From: Myrmaecium sp. VS I D KN 1
Taxonomy: Eukaryota > Ascomycota > Dothideomycetes > Valsariales > Valsariaceae
Direction: 5' to 3'
DNA: 64,000 nt
Assembly: GCA_019775845.1 (NCBI GenBank)
Contig: JADQAV010000022.1
Span: 386,830-450,829 of the forward strand
Shown here: positions 33,062-44,800 of the stretch, piece after piece
Position numbering within the stretch: the stretch's first letter is position 1
How the letters are laid out: every line of letters starts with the position of its first letter
Position numbers and translations under genes: made by a program
Notes under the pieces: model-generated
Told to the model about the DNA's origin: nothing
The model's input: the letters and a program-made list of their open reading frames with translations, nothing else
Database searches by the model: none

Positions 33062-36000
33062 CGCTACCTTGGGCCCGTGGCAGCTGAGTCTATGTGAACG
33101 AAACGAGGGAAAGCCTCGCGCGATATAAACGACGTCGGTAAGACTTTGCTCAAATAGCAAGAAAGAAGCGTATGGACCTGGGAAGCATTGTGGTCGTTAG
33201 CGTCTTGCCGTAGAAGGCGGTTCTGGCTTACGCAACACGACCGGAATGGAAGGAATCGCGATGGCGAAGGTTTCTCGAGTGGCAATGTACTCACGATGAT
33301 GTTGGTGTCAGCGATCAGCCTGTCGGGTCAGACCAATGCAACAACGTGCGTGACGGTGAAAGACGCGCTTTGTGAGGGTGGTGATGGTGGTGGTAAGTGG
33401 TGATGGTGAAACCGGCACAAAGGCCTGGTGGGAAGACGCCAGATGGCGGAGCTGGAATCACGCGACTGGAGCCGAGCGTGTGTGGTGAGGAGAGCAGAAC
33501 GAAGGTGTAGAGGAGATGAGTTGAGAAGAGCGCCGCCGTCAAGGGCGATGGCAAGCTGGATGAGGGCTGGTGGTGGAGATGTTGTCGCGGATGGTCCCTG
33601 TCCGAGAATCTAACAGAGTGGGATGGACCTTTTCACCGCTAAACCGGGATCGGTGGCGTTCTCGACTTGCACGTCACGGAAGACCGAGGGTGCAGCGGGC
33701 GGAGCGGGTAACGACTCCTGGACGTGAGGAGAGGAGGCAACAGACAGCACTGCGTGAAGGTACGCGCAGTGAAGATGTGAAGATGGCTTGGGATGCGGGG
33801 GATGATGGGCTGCACAGTGGCGGTTGCGGTTGTTGTGGTTGTTGTTGGCCAGAGCGAGGTGAAGTGAGTTGGGTTGGGTTTCGAGAGGTGGAGGGCCCTC
33901 TCTCGTTTAGGAAGTGTGCGATTAAGTTACTGCGACGGTAGGAATGCACGCTTTGTTTTCCCCCGCAATATGCAGCGGCAAAAAAGAACAGCAGGAGGAG
34001 AAGAAGAAGGAGCAGATGAAGCACGAGGAGGAGGAGAAGAAGGGAATAATGTGCGCGGCGAGGCAACGTTGGGACGAGTAGCAGGGCGTTGATGGAGGTG
34101 GGTGGGTGGGGAGGGGGGGGCAGCAAAAATCTGAGGCGGACGACACCAGATGCAAAGTAGAGTTTTGCAGCGGGTAACGAAAAGGGATGGGATGCGACGG
34201 GAGGTTGTCGTTGGAGGACGGAGGAAAGTGTGTGTGTGCAGTGTGTGTGTGAGCACAGAGGGGCAAGGGAGAGGCAGGGAGGGAGGCAGTTCACTGCAAG
34301 CTACACGGGCAGTACTCTGACTATTAGCACTCCCCTCTTTAACTACCGTACTCCTACTACTCAAGGTCCTCTCACAGCACCTGCGTGCAAGAGTCGAGCC
34401 AGTCCGTGGACTTAGGTATACGGTAGTCACTATAACTTAGCACCGAGGATAGGGCTTGTCCGGCGCTAAAAGCCCTCTCGACAAAGACCGTCGTTCCATG
34501 GGAGGAGACGGGGAGAGGAGGAGGCAAGAAGGCAAGAGTGCAAGAGACTGAGGTGGAGAGGATGGGCGGAGAAAGGGAGGGGGGAGATTGTCACGGCTCG
34601 TCGCGCGCATCTTTCTATTTTCGGACGGTCGCATGAGTGGAAGAGGCGTTGGAGGCCTTCTAGAATCTCCAGAGGATCACTCTTCACTTCCACATTCACA
34701 TTAGGGTACCTACTTACCTATACAGCATATCTTTCGTCTATATCGCCATGAGCCGTGAGACCAGAATGTGAACAGCCTTGTAAATACTGCTGCTTACTTA
34801 GAGACCACCACAGATCCCGTTACATACACACCAAGATCTACAATATTTGATACGACCGCGGCATCTATACTTATAGTGACCATAACAACCATCACGTACC
34901 TCATGGAGTCAATTCCTTCCCTCCATCTATCTCTCTTCACATGTACTAGAAAATCCCCCTTTCCCCCTACCACTACCTATAAATAGTCCCTCACCCTAAC
35001 CCTCTCCCTTCGCTATCCGTGGCCAGAAACCGGAACCGAAAGTATAGTAGTATATTCAACTACGGTAAGATGTGGAACGGGAACGACCCGGGAAACCAAC
35101 CGCCGCCGCGCCGGGAGAAGAAGACGCCCGGGAGGGCTCGAGAACGGGAGGCCCGGATCAGATTCGGCCGGTGGTCCCTACTCCTACGAGTAGGTTCGTC
35201 ATATATCTCTCAGCAACCACCTGGACAGCACGCCTACCCACTTTTACTTTCCCCGAGCGTAGTATGAGGGACGGTTTATACATAGGTAATTACTACATAC
35301 TTAGCAGACCGTAAACGGTACTAGTAAGCAAAGTAAATACATCAATAACAGTAACAAAACAAGAACAGAAAGATCAAAAGGGGAAGCGGAACAAGCCCGC
35401 GCCGTCCCGAATCATTCACACCTAGACGACGACGATGACGACGGGAGCGCCTATCCAACCGTCTGTCCACGCGTCCGACGTCATTCCATACTTATCTTCA
35501 AAAGAAAAGTCAATTTCTCGAGAAGCAACAGGCAGCGTGGAAGCATGCGGCTACACGGATATGCTCACGCACGAAAACAAACTCTCGGTACACTAGGTAC
35601 TTCATTGAACCACTGCTTGTATCCCCGTTCTAAAGAAAGGGAAAAAGGAAGGGATAGACTAAATACTCCAAGCCAACGGCGTCGGTCGGTCCCGATGTTC
35701 AAAAATAGCAATACCTAATTACTCCCATGAACGCGATCCCGTGGACGTCGGTTCCGTAGATGGTGCCATAGCGAGCGATATGGGCTGATTTCTGGGAGCC
35801 GACCAGCATGTAGTCGTGACATGGACATATATATAAGGCAAGCAGATCACCGCGTGGAAGATGCATAAGTCTCCAGCCGGAGGAGCGAAAGGATTCCTGT
35901 TCAATAATTCATTTCATTCGCATTTCATGCCGGATGAAGGGAAAGAGAGAAAGATCCAAATGCAGATAAAGCAGCCTTGGATGAAAGCGACCCCTATGGG

Positions 36001-36564
36001 ATTCCCGCCCGCCAACAACGCAACGAACGGGACGAGCACGGCAGAAAATGGAACGCTCAAAAGCCAGAAATGAGAGAGATATGCATGCATCAAACTACGA
36101 GAACGAGGAGGAAAAAAGGCAAAGGTCCACCCGGTATGTTACAAGAAAAGACGCAAAAATAGGTGACGCATTCAGCAGGTCTCCGTAAGACACGTCAATG
36201 AATTGGCCCATGTCAAAGTCCGCTGTCACACTCCTGCATATGCGAGAAATGCGCAACCCCAGAGGTGGTAGGCAGGTCCGCCGGTTCCACGAGGGAAGAG
36301 AAAAAGGAAGAGCGTGCAGAAAAGCGAGGGGAATCATGAGAAGCGGCAAAAATTTCGGACGGCAAAGACGAGGAAAGAAAAGCAAAAAAAAAGCCGTTAT
36401 CCATGGCGCCAGGCGAAATATGCTACACAAACGTTCAAAATCGTGATCCATGCCAAGGAAACTGGGCGGACGAATGTTCATAATGGTCATGCAATCGGGC
36501 GAACAGGGCCACAAGGTCGACGGCGGAGTGGTTGATAAACGTGGGTATAAACGGTATAGGGAGG
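33062..36564. other. Long intergenic region upstream of PP1
   Basis: 3.5 kb without a supported gene. It holds a pyrimidine/purine-rich block at 33,950-34,300 that creates a chance Leu-rich frame, a TATAAATAG at 34,978 with a 65-residue frame at 35,070 (see findings), and A-rich sequence toward the 3' end of the LRR gene. Confidence 0.45.
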
Positions 36565-39044
36565 TCAGCCCAGCGTCCTGCCACCTGAGACAATCCCTTG
36601 GCTCGGGGCGCGCGTAGTGGGCGGTTTCAGCGAAGGACTGTAAGCTGAATCTGTGGGTGGCCGAGAGTCCCAGGTCTCTCCGCCAAGTGCTGTCAACCAG
36701 TTATTTCCGAAGTCTTGTCGAAGTGCTTCGATCTTCTTTTTATACATGTCCCCGCTGAGGTCAAAATCCGGAATGTCTTTCGGAGGAACCTCAGGGGGTG
36801 CAGACTGTAGAGAGGACGTAGTGAGGGAGGTCTTGAGGGGAGGGGGTTGAGGTGCGAATCTAGGCTGGGGAGGTAAAGGAGCGGGTTCGGAATCGTTTCC
36901 ATTCGACCGTTCCACGTCACCTCCCCTTACCCGAGTCTCGATCTTGGGAAGAGTGTCAAGTTTAGACTCGGAAGCTGAGTGATGCACAGCGTCCGCTTGG
37001 GACAGTTCTACGATCCTCCTCTTCGTCGCTTTGCGACGACGTTGGGACCCTACTGGATAGTCACTTTGCGTACGCTGCGGGGAGTCATGCTTAACCGGCT
37101 CTTTAGGAACGTGTCTATTCTCGTGGTCCGGAGGAGTAGCTTGAAGAGACGGTGCCTGTGTAAAGATGTCGTCCTTAGGTAAAGGCCTGATAACGGGTAC
37201 AGTCGGAGCTTCGGGGGCACGATCTACCAGCTGCTTCCTCTCGCTATACCCGGGTCCCGCTGAGTCAATGATGATATCTTCAGTATAGCCGGGAGTGCTT
37301 CTGAACAAGTTGAAGATTGTGACACGATAATTGCTGTGGGTCTTCACAAATGGGTTACGATGCACATAGATTTCTTGCATCTCCGGAATTCCCGTCAGAC
37401 GTGCGAGCTCAGTAGGGTCAGTCAGCTTATTGTCACGTAAGTCAACGCGCTCTAAAGAGAAGAGTCTTTCGATCCCCGCCAGCGATGCGAGGCGGTTAGC
37501 ACGTAGGTTCAGGGTCGTGATCGCGGGCAAAGGATTCCTTCCCAGGGAATGCAACGACTCGATCATGCAATTCGAGAGATTCAGGGCTCTCAGAGCTGTG
37601 AGATTAGCCAGAGTGTCGGGGATCTCGGTGAAAAGGTTGCCAGATATGTCCAGCGACTGGAGAGAATCAGCCAACGGAGCCAGGCACGCAGCAGAAAAGG
37701 TGGTGAGGCCGTTCTCCGCAAGGCTAAGATGTCGTAGGAACCTCCACTTGGTAGAAGGAAGACCAGAGGGGAGAAGGCTAACGCTGCTCTCACGAGGCGT
37801 CGCCGAGCGAACACTAGACCCGGAACTGCCGGAAGAGCGACGAACATTGGGTGCACTGTGTCTGCCATAAACATATGAAGATCCATGGCGAGAACTCGAG
37901 GGCCGGATAGGCGAAGAGCTTCGTTGCCTAGGCGGATATTTGGTTCGGGACCCAGCCGAGCCCGAACGGGCCATGGGAAGTGCTTGCGGACTGCTACCAG
38001 GCTCAGTCTTGTCAGCTACAACAGGCGAAGTGGGGGTAGAGTTCGAGCGCGCGATCTCCATCTGCCTTGTCCGTGGACTCGCTGTTGGCCACGGAAGCAC
38101 CGGCGACGGCGGATTCTTCGAGGAGCGTTTCCGGCGTTTGTCCATATCATCCAACACGATGTTGATAAGGAGATCAATGGGATCATCAACACCACCTCTC
38201 TTGACGGTTAGACTTCTAAGTTGCTCGGCCAGCCTGTCCCATCCGTAAAATTGCCTGAAGTCTACGTCGCAGATCTCAAGAGCACTTAGATTCTTGAAAG
38301 CGAAGAGAGGCACTGCACTGTCGAATGGGAACTCTTCGTAACCTGCGATAAGCCGGGCTTTGTTGTCCGGTGCAAGCTTCAGACATGGTATCTTGGTGAA
38401 AGCGGAGAAGAGGTACTTGAGGTCATCTTGTATGGCCTGTTTCTGCTTTTCCATCTTGGCAGCGGAATTCCCAGAGAGACCAATGTTCGACCACAGCGAG
38501 GACATGCCAGACATCACGCTGCGAATACTAGATACGGAATGTATCGAGTCACTGTCGGCTTTACGACTTTTCCTTCTTTGTGCTTGACTCAGAAATGACA
38601 CATAGTTGGTGCCAGAAGTATCCGCATGTATGTTCTCCAGTCGGATGTTCATGGGACCGACGGCTATCCCAAGCTCCTCAAAACGTGACAAGAGATAGAA
38701 CAGATGGTGGGGCGTCAGCGTCAGCTTTGCCGGCTTCATGTTCTGAGATGTGAAGTTGAGATAGGGGAGTGATAGGGCAGCGGCGAAGGTAGACGTGGCA
38801 GAAGAGGTAGAAGTTTGACTAGAAGTTCCGGCGGCGGACGCTCCTGCGACAGTTCGAGGGCCTTGACGCTGCAGTTGCAGCGCGTTCGCGAGGGCCTTCT
38901 CATGAGTACGGATAAAGTATGCGAGGTTCTTGAACCGGGTTGTGCGCGTCAGCTTCAACACAGGTAGAAGGCTCCCGTCCCGGTGTTCGAGAACTTGGGC
39001 AACAAGCATACCTTGATGAAAACCTGTCCATCTTCGGTGTCCAT
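36565..39044 (-). CDS. Leucine-rich repeat protein, about 798 aa
   Basis: Proposed exons (minus strand) are 39012..39044 (11 codons, MDTEDGQVFIK) and 36565..38928, with an 83-nt intron. The join gives QVFIKNLAYFIRTHEKALAN, a natural helical N-terminus. The alternative is reading through the intron in the frame open from 39,066, which adds an atypical N-terminus. Domains: an N-terminal helical and Ser/Thr-rich region; a conserved-looking block around GWDRLAEQLRSLTVKRGGVD; a disordered Ser/Pro/Arg-rich stretch; about five or six leucine-rich repeats at about residues 406-540 (for example LSLAENGL, LDISGNLF, LNLSNCMI, LNLRANRL, VDLRDNKL) with an LRR cap (YVHRNPF); then a disordered Pro-rich C-terminus. 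LRRs of this SDS22-like spacing bind partner proteins. Its specific partner is unknown. The neighbour PP1 gene is a possible but unproven functional link. Confidence 0.82.
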
Positions 39045-41584
39045 AGTTTTGTAGTCGAACTACCACGCAGACATGTAGGGTATCGGTATTCAGGCTCGTA
39101 TGGGAAAAGACAGGCCAAGAGAGATGTAGCCTTCACGATCGGTGTGACGAGTGCGGTAGATGTCCTACGGTGGGTGGTACTCTCTCCAGACTCCTATGAT
39201 GCGGCGTTCACCTGGTAAACTGGAGCCATGGGTCAGCGGAGGACTCACGGCGAGACGCACAAACGGCAGTGGAAGAGGTATACGGGAGGTGCGGGTATTA
39301 AGGGAAAGGATGTTTGGAAGGGCTCGAGGTCGAGAGACGCCAGTGGCATTCTGAAACTCGCGATACTTACAGTTTCTTCTGGGACCGGCTCTAGATGCTG
39401 CGGCGGGTTCCACAAGTGCGCGCCAAACCCAGCACAACGGTGGAAAATATATGCAGCTGGCGGAAAGGGAATCGAAATGGCTGGGATGGTCTGCCAGATG
39501 AAGAGGCGGTCCGGCCAATGGCGGGAATGGGAGACCAAGGCGTGGACGCGGGCGGAGTGCAGAAGGGTAAGAACGGGCTGGCCGGGGAGCAGGCCACGGA
39601 GGCGGTTGGTTCGGCTGCGGTGTGGTGGTGATGAAGAGGCGAACAAGGGCGTCAAGGCGAAGGAGGGGGACGCCTGCGGAAGGGTTGCACGAGGCCAAAG
39701 GGCAACGACAACAGGCGGACGACGCCGGGCGGTGTTTAGGTGTTTATGGGCGAGGTGGGCGGTGGGCAGGCGGAAGGTTAGTTACGATGCTGCGAAATTG
39801 CACTTCGGATTTCTCTGGCGCCCGCACACCTGGGTGGGTCGGGAGGAGCTGGAGGGGCTTTTTGTGGTTTTTGTGGGTGGCCGACGCGGGAGGTGGGAGG
39901 GTCTCCAGGGTCTCCTCCTCGGTTGCCGACCGGCCGGACTACCTAGGGACTGACGACGAGTGCGAGTGCGAGGGACGGGGACTCACATTTTACGGTACCT
40001 AGTTAAGGGATATGAGAGTGAGAGTGAGAGTGAGAGAGTCTAGAGGGAGCCGGGGAGGCTGTTCGTGGACCATGGTTGCCTTCCCTTCCATCCCCTTATC
40101 TCTCTTTTGTGTTTTTACAAATACATATAATGCTGATGAGAACACTCCTCAGTTCACTGCCATCAGCGACCATCAGCGACAGACAGGCGGCCTCTAATCC
40201 AATCGCGACGCCTTCACCATGAGAACGAGAGGAGAGGGCTGAAAGAGCGGCGTGCAGCGTCAATCTCACGCCAGAGCCCCATGCCCAAAAGTAGCGTACA
40301 TGCTGACCAGGCCGTCAGTTACCTCAGGTCGGTCGCTGTACGGCGATGCCTTTTAATGAGATGAGAGAGCGAGCAGCGCTACGACTACGAGTATTTAGTT
40401 ACAGCAGGCCAAACGCTGAATGAAGCACGTCGGCCGGTCCTGATAAGTCGAGGATCGTCGGAGGGACCAATCATCCGCGCTAAGGCCCGCCCATCAAGGG
40501 TGTCGCACTGTCGCCATGGCCCGCTAGAAATGCAGCCAGGCGCAAAGCCAAGCGCAGTTACACCAGGCCGCTCCGCCCGGCCCTCATTCTCCATGCACAG
40601 ATAGGGCCATGGCGATGCCATCTGGATCTCCCAGTACGCGCCCTCACTCGCTCCGCCGGCGCGAAAACAAACGCATCACAATCTCACCGCCAGCGTCCTG
40701 ATGACCTTCGCCAGACTGCGCTGCCTGCACAGTTGCGGTTCTCGGACACGTTCCGGGTTGCCGGGTACCGGAGGTGTTTGTTTTGCATTGCGGGGAGGGA
40801 TGGCCGTCGAGATCAACAGACGAGAGGGAGTGTTGCGACCACTTCGGCCGGTTCAGAGGTGCCGTCGTGAGCCCCCTCTCCATCGCGAGAGCACGGACAA
40901 AGCACGATGGAGGGAGGTCTTGGAGCAACTGCAGCACCGCAGCACGGGAGCAACTGTGCTTCCTTGACGGCACGGTGCATGGACTGGTCAAGTCGCCAGC
41001 ACCTGTCAGGCCACTAGCCCAGCAGCAGGCAGATTGTCGAGGTTTGATGCCGAATCATCCAGCCATCCCGCGGGCCTCTGCTTGCCCAGCCGTCCTCGGA
41101 CGTCCTTCGTCATTTCGCTTTTGCGTTCCTCATCCATACAAACTAGCATAGCGGCATGTCGAAGAGCCGTTTGCTCCGTAAGAAGCGACAGAGAGAACCT
41201 ACTGCCTGCCTCTCCACCCGGCGCCTGTCATCGCAGTCCACTCTCGGATACGGCAGCGTGATGGACTCACCGTCATGCGACTGCTTACCTTGAGACACCT
41301 TGTTCGCTATATTACTGGATTACGTACACCATCTCCATCTCTGCGTGCAACGAAGGGTCTAGCATGACGGGCGCCAGTATCCCTGTCGAAATTCACACTT
41401 TGTCCAGTCACATGCTAAGGCCTGAGGTACAGCCGGGTTTGTGCGAGGACCCTTGGTGTGAGACTACCCGAGATCGTGCGGCGGGCATGCGAGAGACGCG
41501 TTTACCGTCCGTACTTCCCCAGGACTGAAAACGTGCAAAGTGAACAACTTCAGCTTCGACGCTTCAACGGAGGGTTCACCGCGA
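39045..41584. other. Intergenic region before the retroelement, no gene seen
   Basis: GC-rich frames at 39,165-39,953 lie on both strands and look like chance. A GAGAGT-type microsatellite is at 40,013-40,038. Composition stays normal up to the element's 5' end, so the AT-rich mutation pattern does not extend into this flank. Confidence 0.45.
40013..40038. repeat. GAGAGT microsatellite
   Basis: Four tandem GAGAGT-type units, intergenic. Confidence 0.8.
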
Positions 41585-41589
41585 CCTTC
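41585..41589. repeat. Target-site duplication, left copy
   Basis: CCTTC immediately before the 5' LTR. It is repeated at 48,453-48,457 just after the 3' LTR. Five bp is the usual Ty1/copia duplication length. Confidence 0.8.
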
Positions 41590-41810
41590 TGTTGGACAGT
41601 TACTCCCGCATGGTGGTAATCAGGGGGAGTGAGTGGTCAGACAACAAACCGATACGTGGTAAGTATATTAGACAGTACGTCAAACAGCAGTATTATCTCA
41701 TACTACTAGTAGATAGTAAATAGGAAGTAGACGTCCATATAAGGAGGGTAAGGAGGCAGATATATAGAAAGCTAGTTTAAAAAAATAACTCCTTTTCAGC
41801 CCTCTTAAAT
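41590..41810 (+). repeat. 5' LTR (221 bp)
   Basis: Begins TGTTGGACAG and ends TTAAAT. It is the same length as the 3' LTR and keeps much more of its original C and G than the interior or the 3' LTR. Confidence 0.9.
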
Positions 41811-44800
41811 TAGTAGCTAAGAGTGAACCCTTCGATCTAAGGAAGTTATACCTAGTTAGGAACTTAACTAGCAGTATAACGTCCTTTTTAGTTAGTAACC
41901 CGGGTAAGAACCTAGACCTTACTCGCCTTTTAAGATAAGATAACTATCTTTAGTAGAAGAGAGACTTTATAATTACTACTTAAGTAAAAGGCGTATAGGA
42001 TATCTTTACTAGTAAAGAGGAACGTCTTTCTAAGCTAGTATATAAGTACTTCTATAAATTAGTCCTTAATAATAAGAAAATCTAGACTAGGTTATTTACT
42101 AATAAATAAGAGTCTTAGATAGTTAATAACGCAGCGGGTATTTAAGAGTAGTTATATTAGATAAGTATAATAAGAATATATAAAAGTTTAAAATACTCTT
42201 TTACTCTTACTTTATTAGGTCGATTTAATTATTCGCGGCAGTTTTATTAATATTAATAATTCTTAAGAAGCTTAGAAGTAGATTACTAGCTAATATAAGA
42301 TAGCTAATATTTATATACTTAAAATTATAACTACTAAGCTTAAGGATCTTTAGCTATAGAAGTATAAAGGCGTATAAAACTATCTTAATTAGTATTAAAT
42401 ACTAGTACTTAATATTAAAGAAGGTAGTAGTAGCTATAATAAGTAGTAACTTATAAGTAAAGTTATATATAGGCTTAGTTATAAGTATATAAACTTCGTA
42501 AACTAGTACTACTTCCTTTATAATTTAAATTCCGAGAAGAAGCTAATTATTAAAACTCTTACTAGTTAGTTCCTAACTTTTAAAAGTAAGCTTATTTACT
42601 ATAAAGCTACTGCTAAGAAAGTATTCTCCGTAGATAATAAGAATAAAGATAAGAAGAATAGTAATAATAAGAGTATTAATATAGTTATAAAATTTAAGAA
42701 GTTAGCTTAAGTTTATCCGGTCTGTAACTATACGGAGTATAGTAAACCTAAGTATTAAGATAAATATCTATATAAGAAATTAGCTGCTCTATAACGTAAA
42801 GAAGCTTAAGAATATAAAGATAAAGACTAGAAGGAAGAAACTGTTATTATAATAGTTAATTTCGAAAATTCCTATAGCTAATAGGAAGAATCTAATAGTT
42901 TTATAGTAGAAATAAAGTAGCTAATAGTATTATATAATATACTAGAACGTAATATTATCTTTATAATAGATATCTTTAATATCTTATATTTATACTATAA
43001 GCCGCTTCTAGACTCCGGAGCTAATATTTATATCTTTAATAGTAAGAATTAGTTCTAAGATCTTAATCTTTATAGCTATAAATAAAAAGTAAATATAGCT
43101 AGTAAAAGGAGATACTTATTTATAATAAGTAAAGGAACTATTATTATAAAAACCCGGACCTAAGATAGTTTACTATATAACTTATAACTTATAGACGTTA
43201 TCTATACTTTAAAAATATATAAGAATATTATATCTCTATTATTATTAGCTATTAAGAGTTAATATATTAGTAAATAAAATAGTAAGGGAGTAGTTATTAG
43301 AAGTTATAATAGTAAAGAAATCGCTTAAGCCCTAATAAATAACGGAAAGGCCTTCCTTATTAATATTATTAATAATAAGGAAGATAGATATATAGCTTAT
43401 ACTAAAGATATTTACTATAATTATACTAGTATATAAAGCGGAGTCGTTCTACTATACCTCGTCTCTATAATTAATATCTTAGATATAGTTTAGATATAGT
43501 ATAGGAGACTAGGCTATATAGGTATTTAAAGTATATAGATACTTATAAAGCTTAGTACTAGTATAATAATTACTAAAAAGAATATCTAGAAAAAGATCGG
43601 AGTTAAATATCCTATTTATAAAGTATTAAAGGTACTTATTAAAGTTTCTAAAGATCTTATAATTAGAGATTTTAAAGTAGTAAGTAATCTAATCTACGCT
43701 AATATATACTATCTAGATAAGCTTATATAGGATAGAATTAAGTTCTTTATTATAATTATAAATAATACCTTAAGGTATACCTAGTTTAAGATAATTAAAA
43801 GTAGAGTAGAAATATTTAAAACTTTTCTTAAGATCGTATAACAGATATAAAATATATATAATACGAAGATCTGTAGAGTATGCTATAATAATAAGTACTT
43901 TAAACTAAGGTCGATATAATTATTTATAGTTATAAAAGGAATTACTATTAAACTATCTACTTTATATATATATTATTAGGTCGGAATTATTAAGAGAATT
44001 TATTAAACTATACGAGATTAAGTATTAGCTATAATATAAGAAGCCTTCCCTTCTAGATAAGTAATAAGATTAGTAGAAGGAATACTAAACTATATAAAGT
44101 ATAAGGAAGATATTAATAAATTATATATAGAGGTATTCTAATATAGTATCTAGATTAAAAATAGAGTCTGTAATAAGATACGCGATAAAATACCCTAAGA
44201 AATTATTTATAGCTATACTCCTAAACTTATAAATAAGAAAGCTTAAGGATTTATTACGTACGTTACTTATCTACTAGAGATAAGATATTAGTATATATTA
44301 ACTTTATATAGAAAAGTATTAATAGAGCGAGTATAGGTTAGGCTCTTTATAGAATATAAAAATAAATCTATATTTAAGGTTTAGAACCTTAAGAAGAGGC
44401 GCGTTAATAGGGTTACCGCAGCTAATTTAACTATTAATAATATAATAGTAAATAAAGGAGCTAGCTAGGTAGAAGATAATAATCCTAGTTCTAAAGCTAA
44501 TAATAAAGAACTTAAAGATAACTTCCTAATAGCGCCTAACTAACTATTAAATAGTTTATTACTACTAGAAGTATAGTCTTAAGACGATTTATAGTATAAA
44601 TTAGATACTAATAACGAAGGTAAAGAGGTATAACCTAGTAATAATAAACTCTTTATTCCTAACTATAATTTAGTAGAAGGAAAGTAAGCTACTTCTAGCT
44701 AATATCTATCTATAAGTAACAGCGACGCCTCCTCTAATATTAGTAAAGAAACTATTATATTAAATTAACTTAAGAATACTCTAGCTTAGAGGATAGCTTC

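Noticed and set aside
33674-34294. 206-codon minus-strand frame with long Leu and Phe runs suggesting membrane helices
   Set aside because: Arises from a CT/GA-biased low-complexity block; GA-repeat DNA reads as poly-Leu on the other strand, with no conserved text.
34990-35002. CCCTAACCC resembling a telomere repeat
   Set aside because: A single unit only, inside normal sequence; not an interstitial telomere array.
39228-39953. 241-codon plus-strand frame, and a 177-codon frame opposite it
   Set aside because: Both are composition-driven (Gly/Arg/Trp versus Pro/Ser) and lie in the upstream region of the LRR gene.
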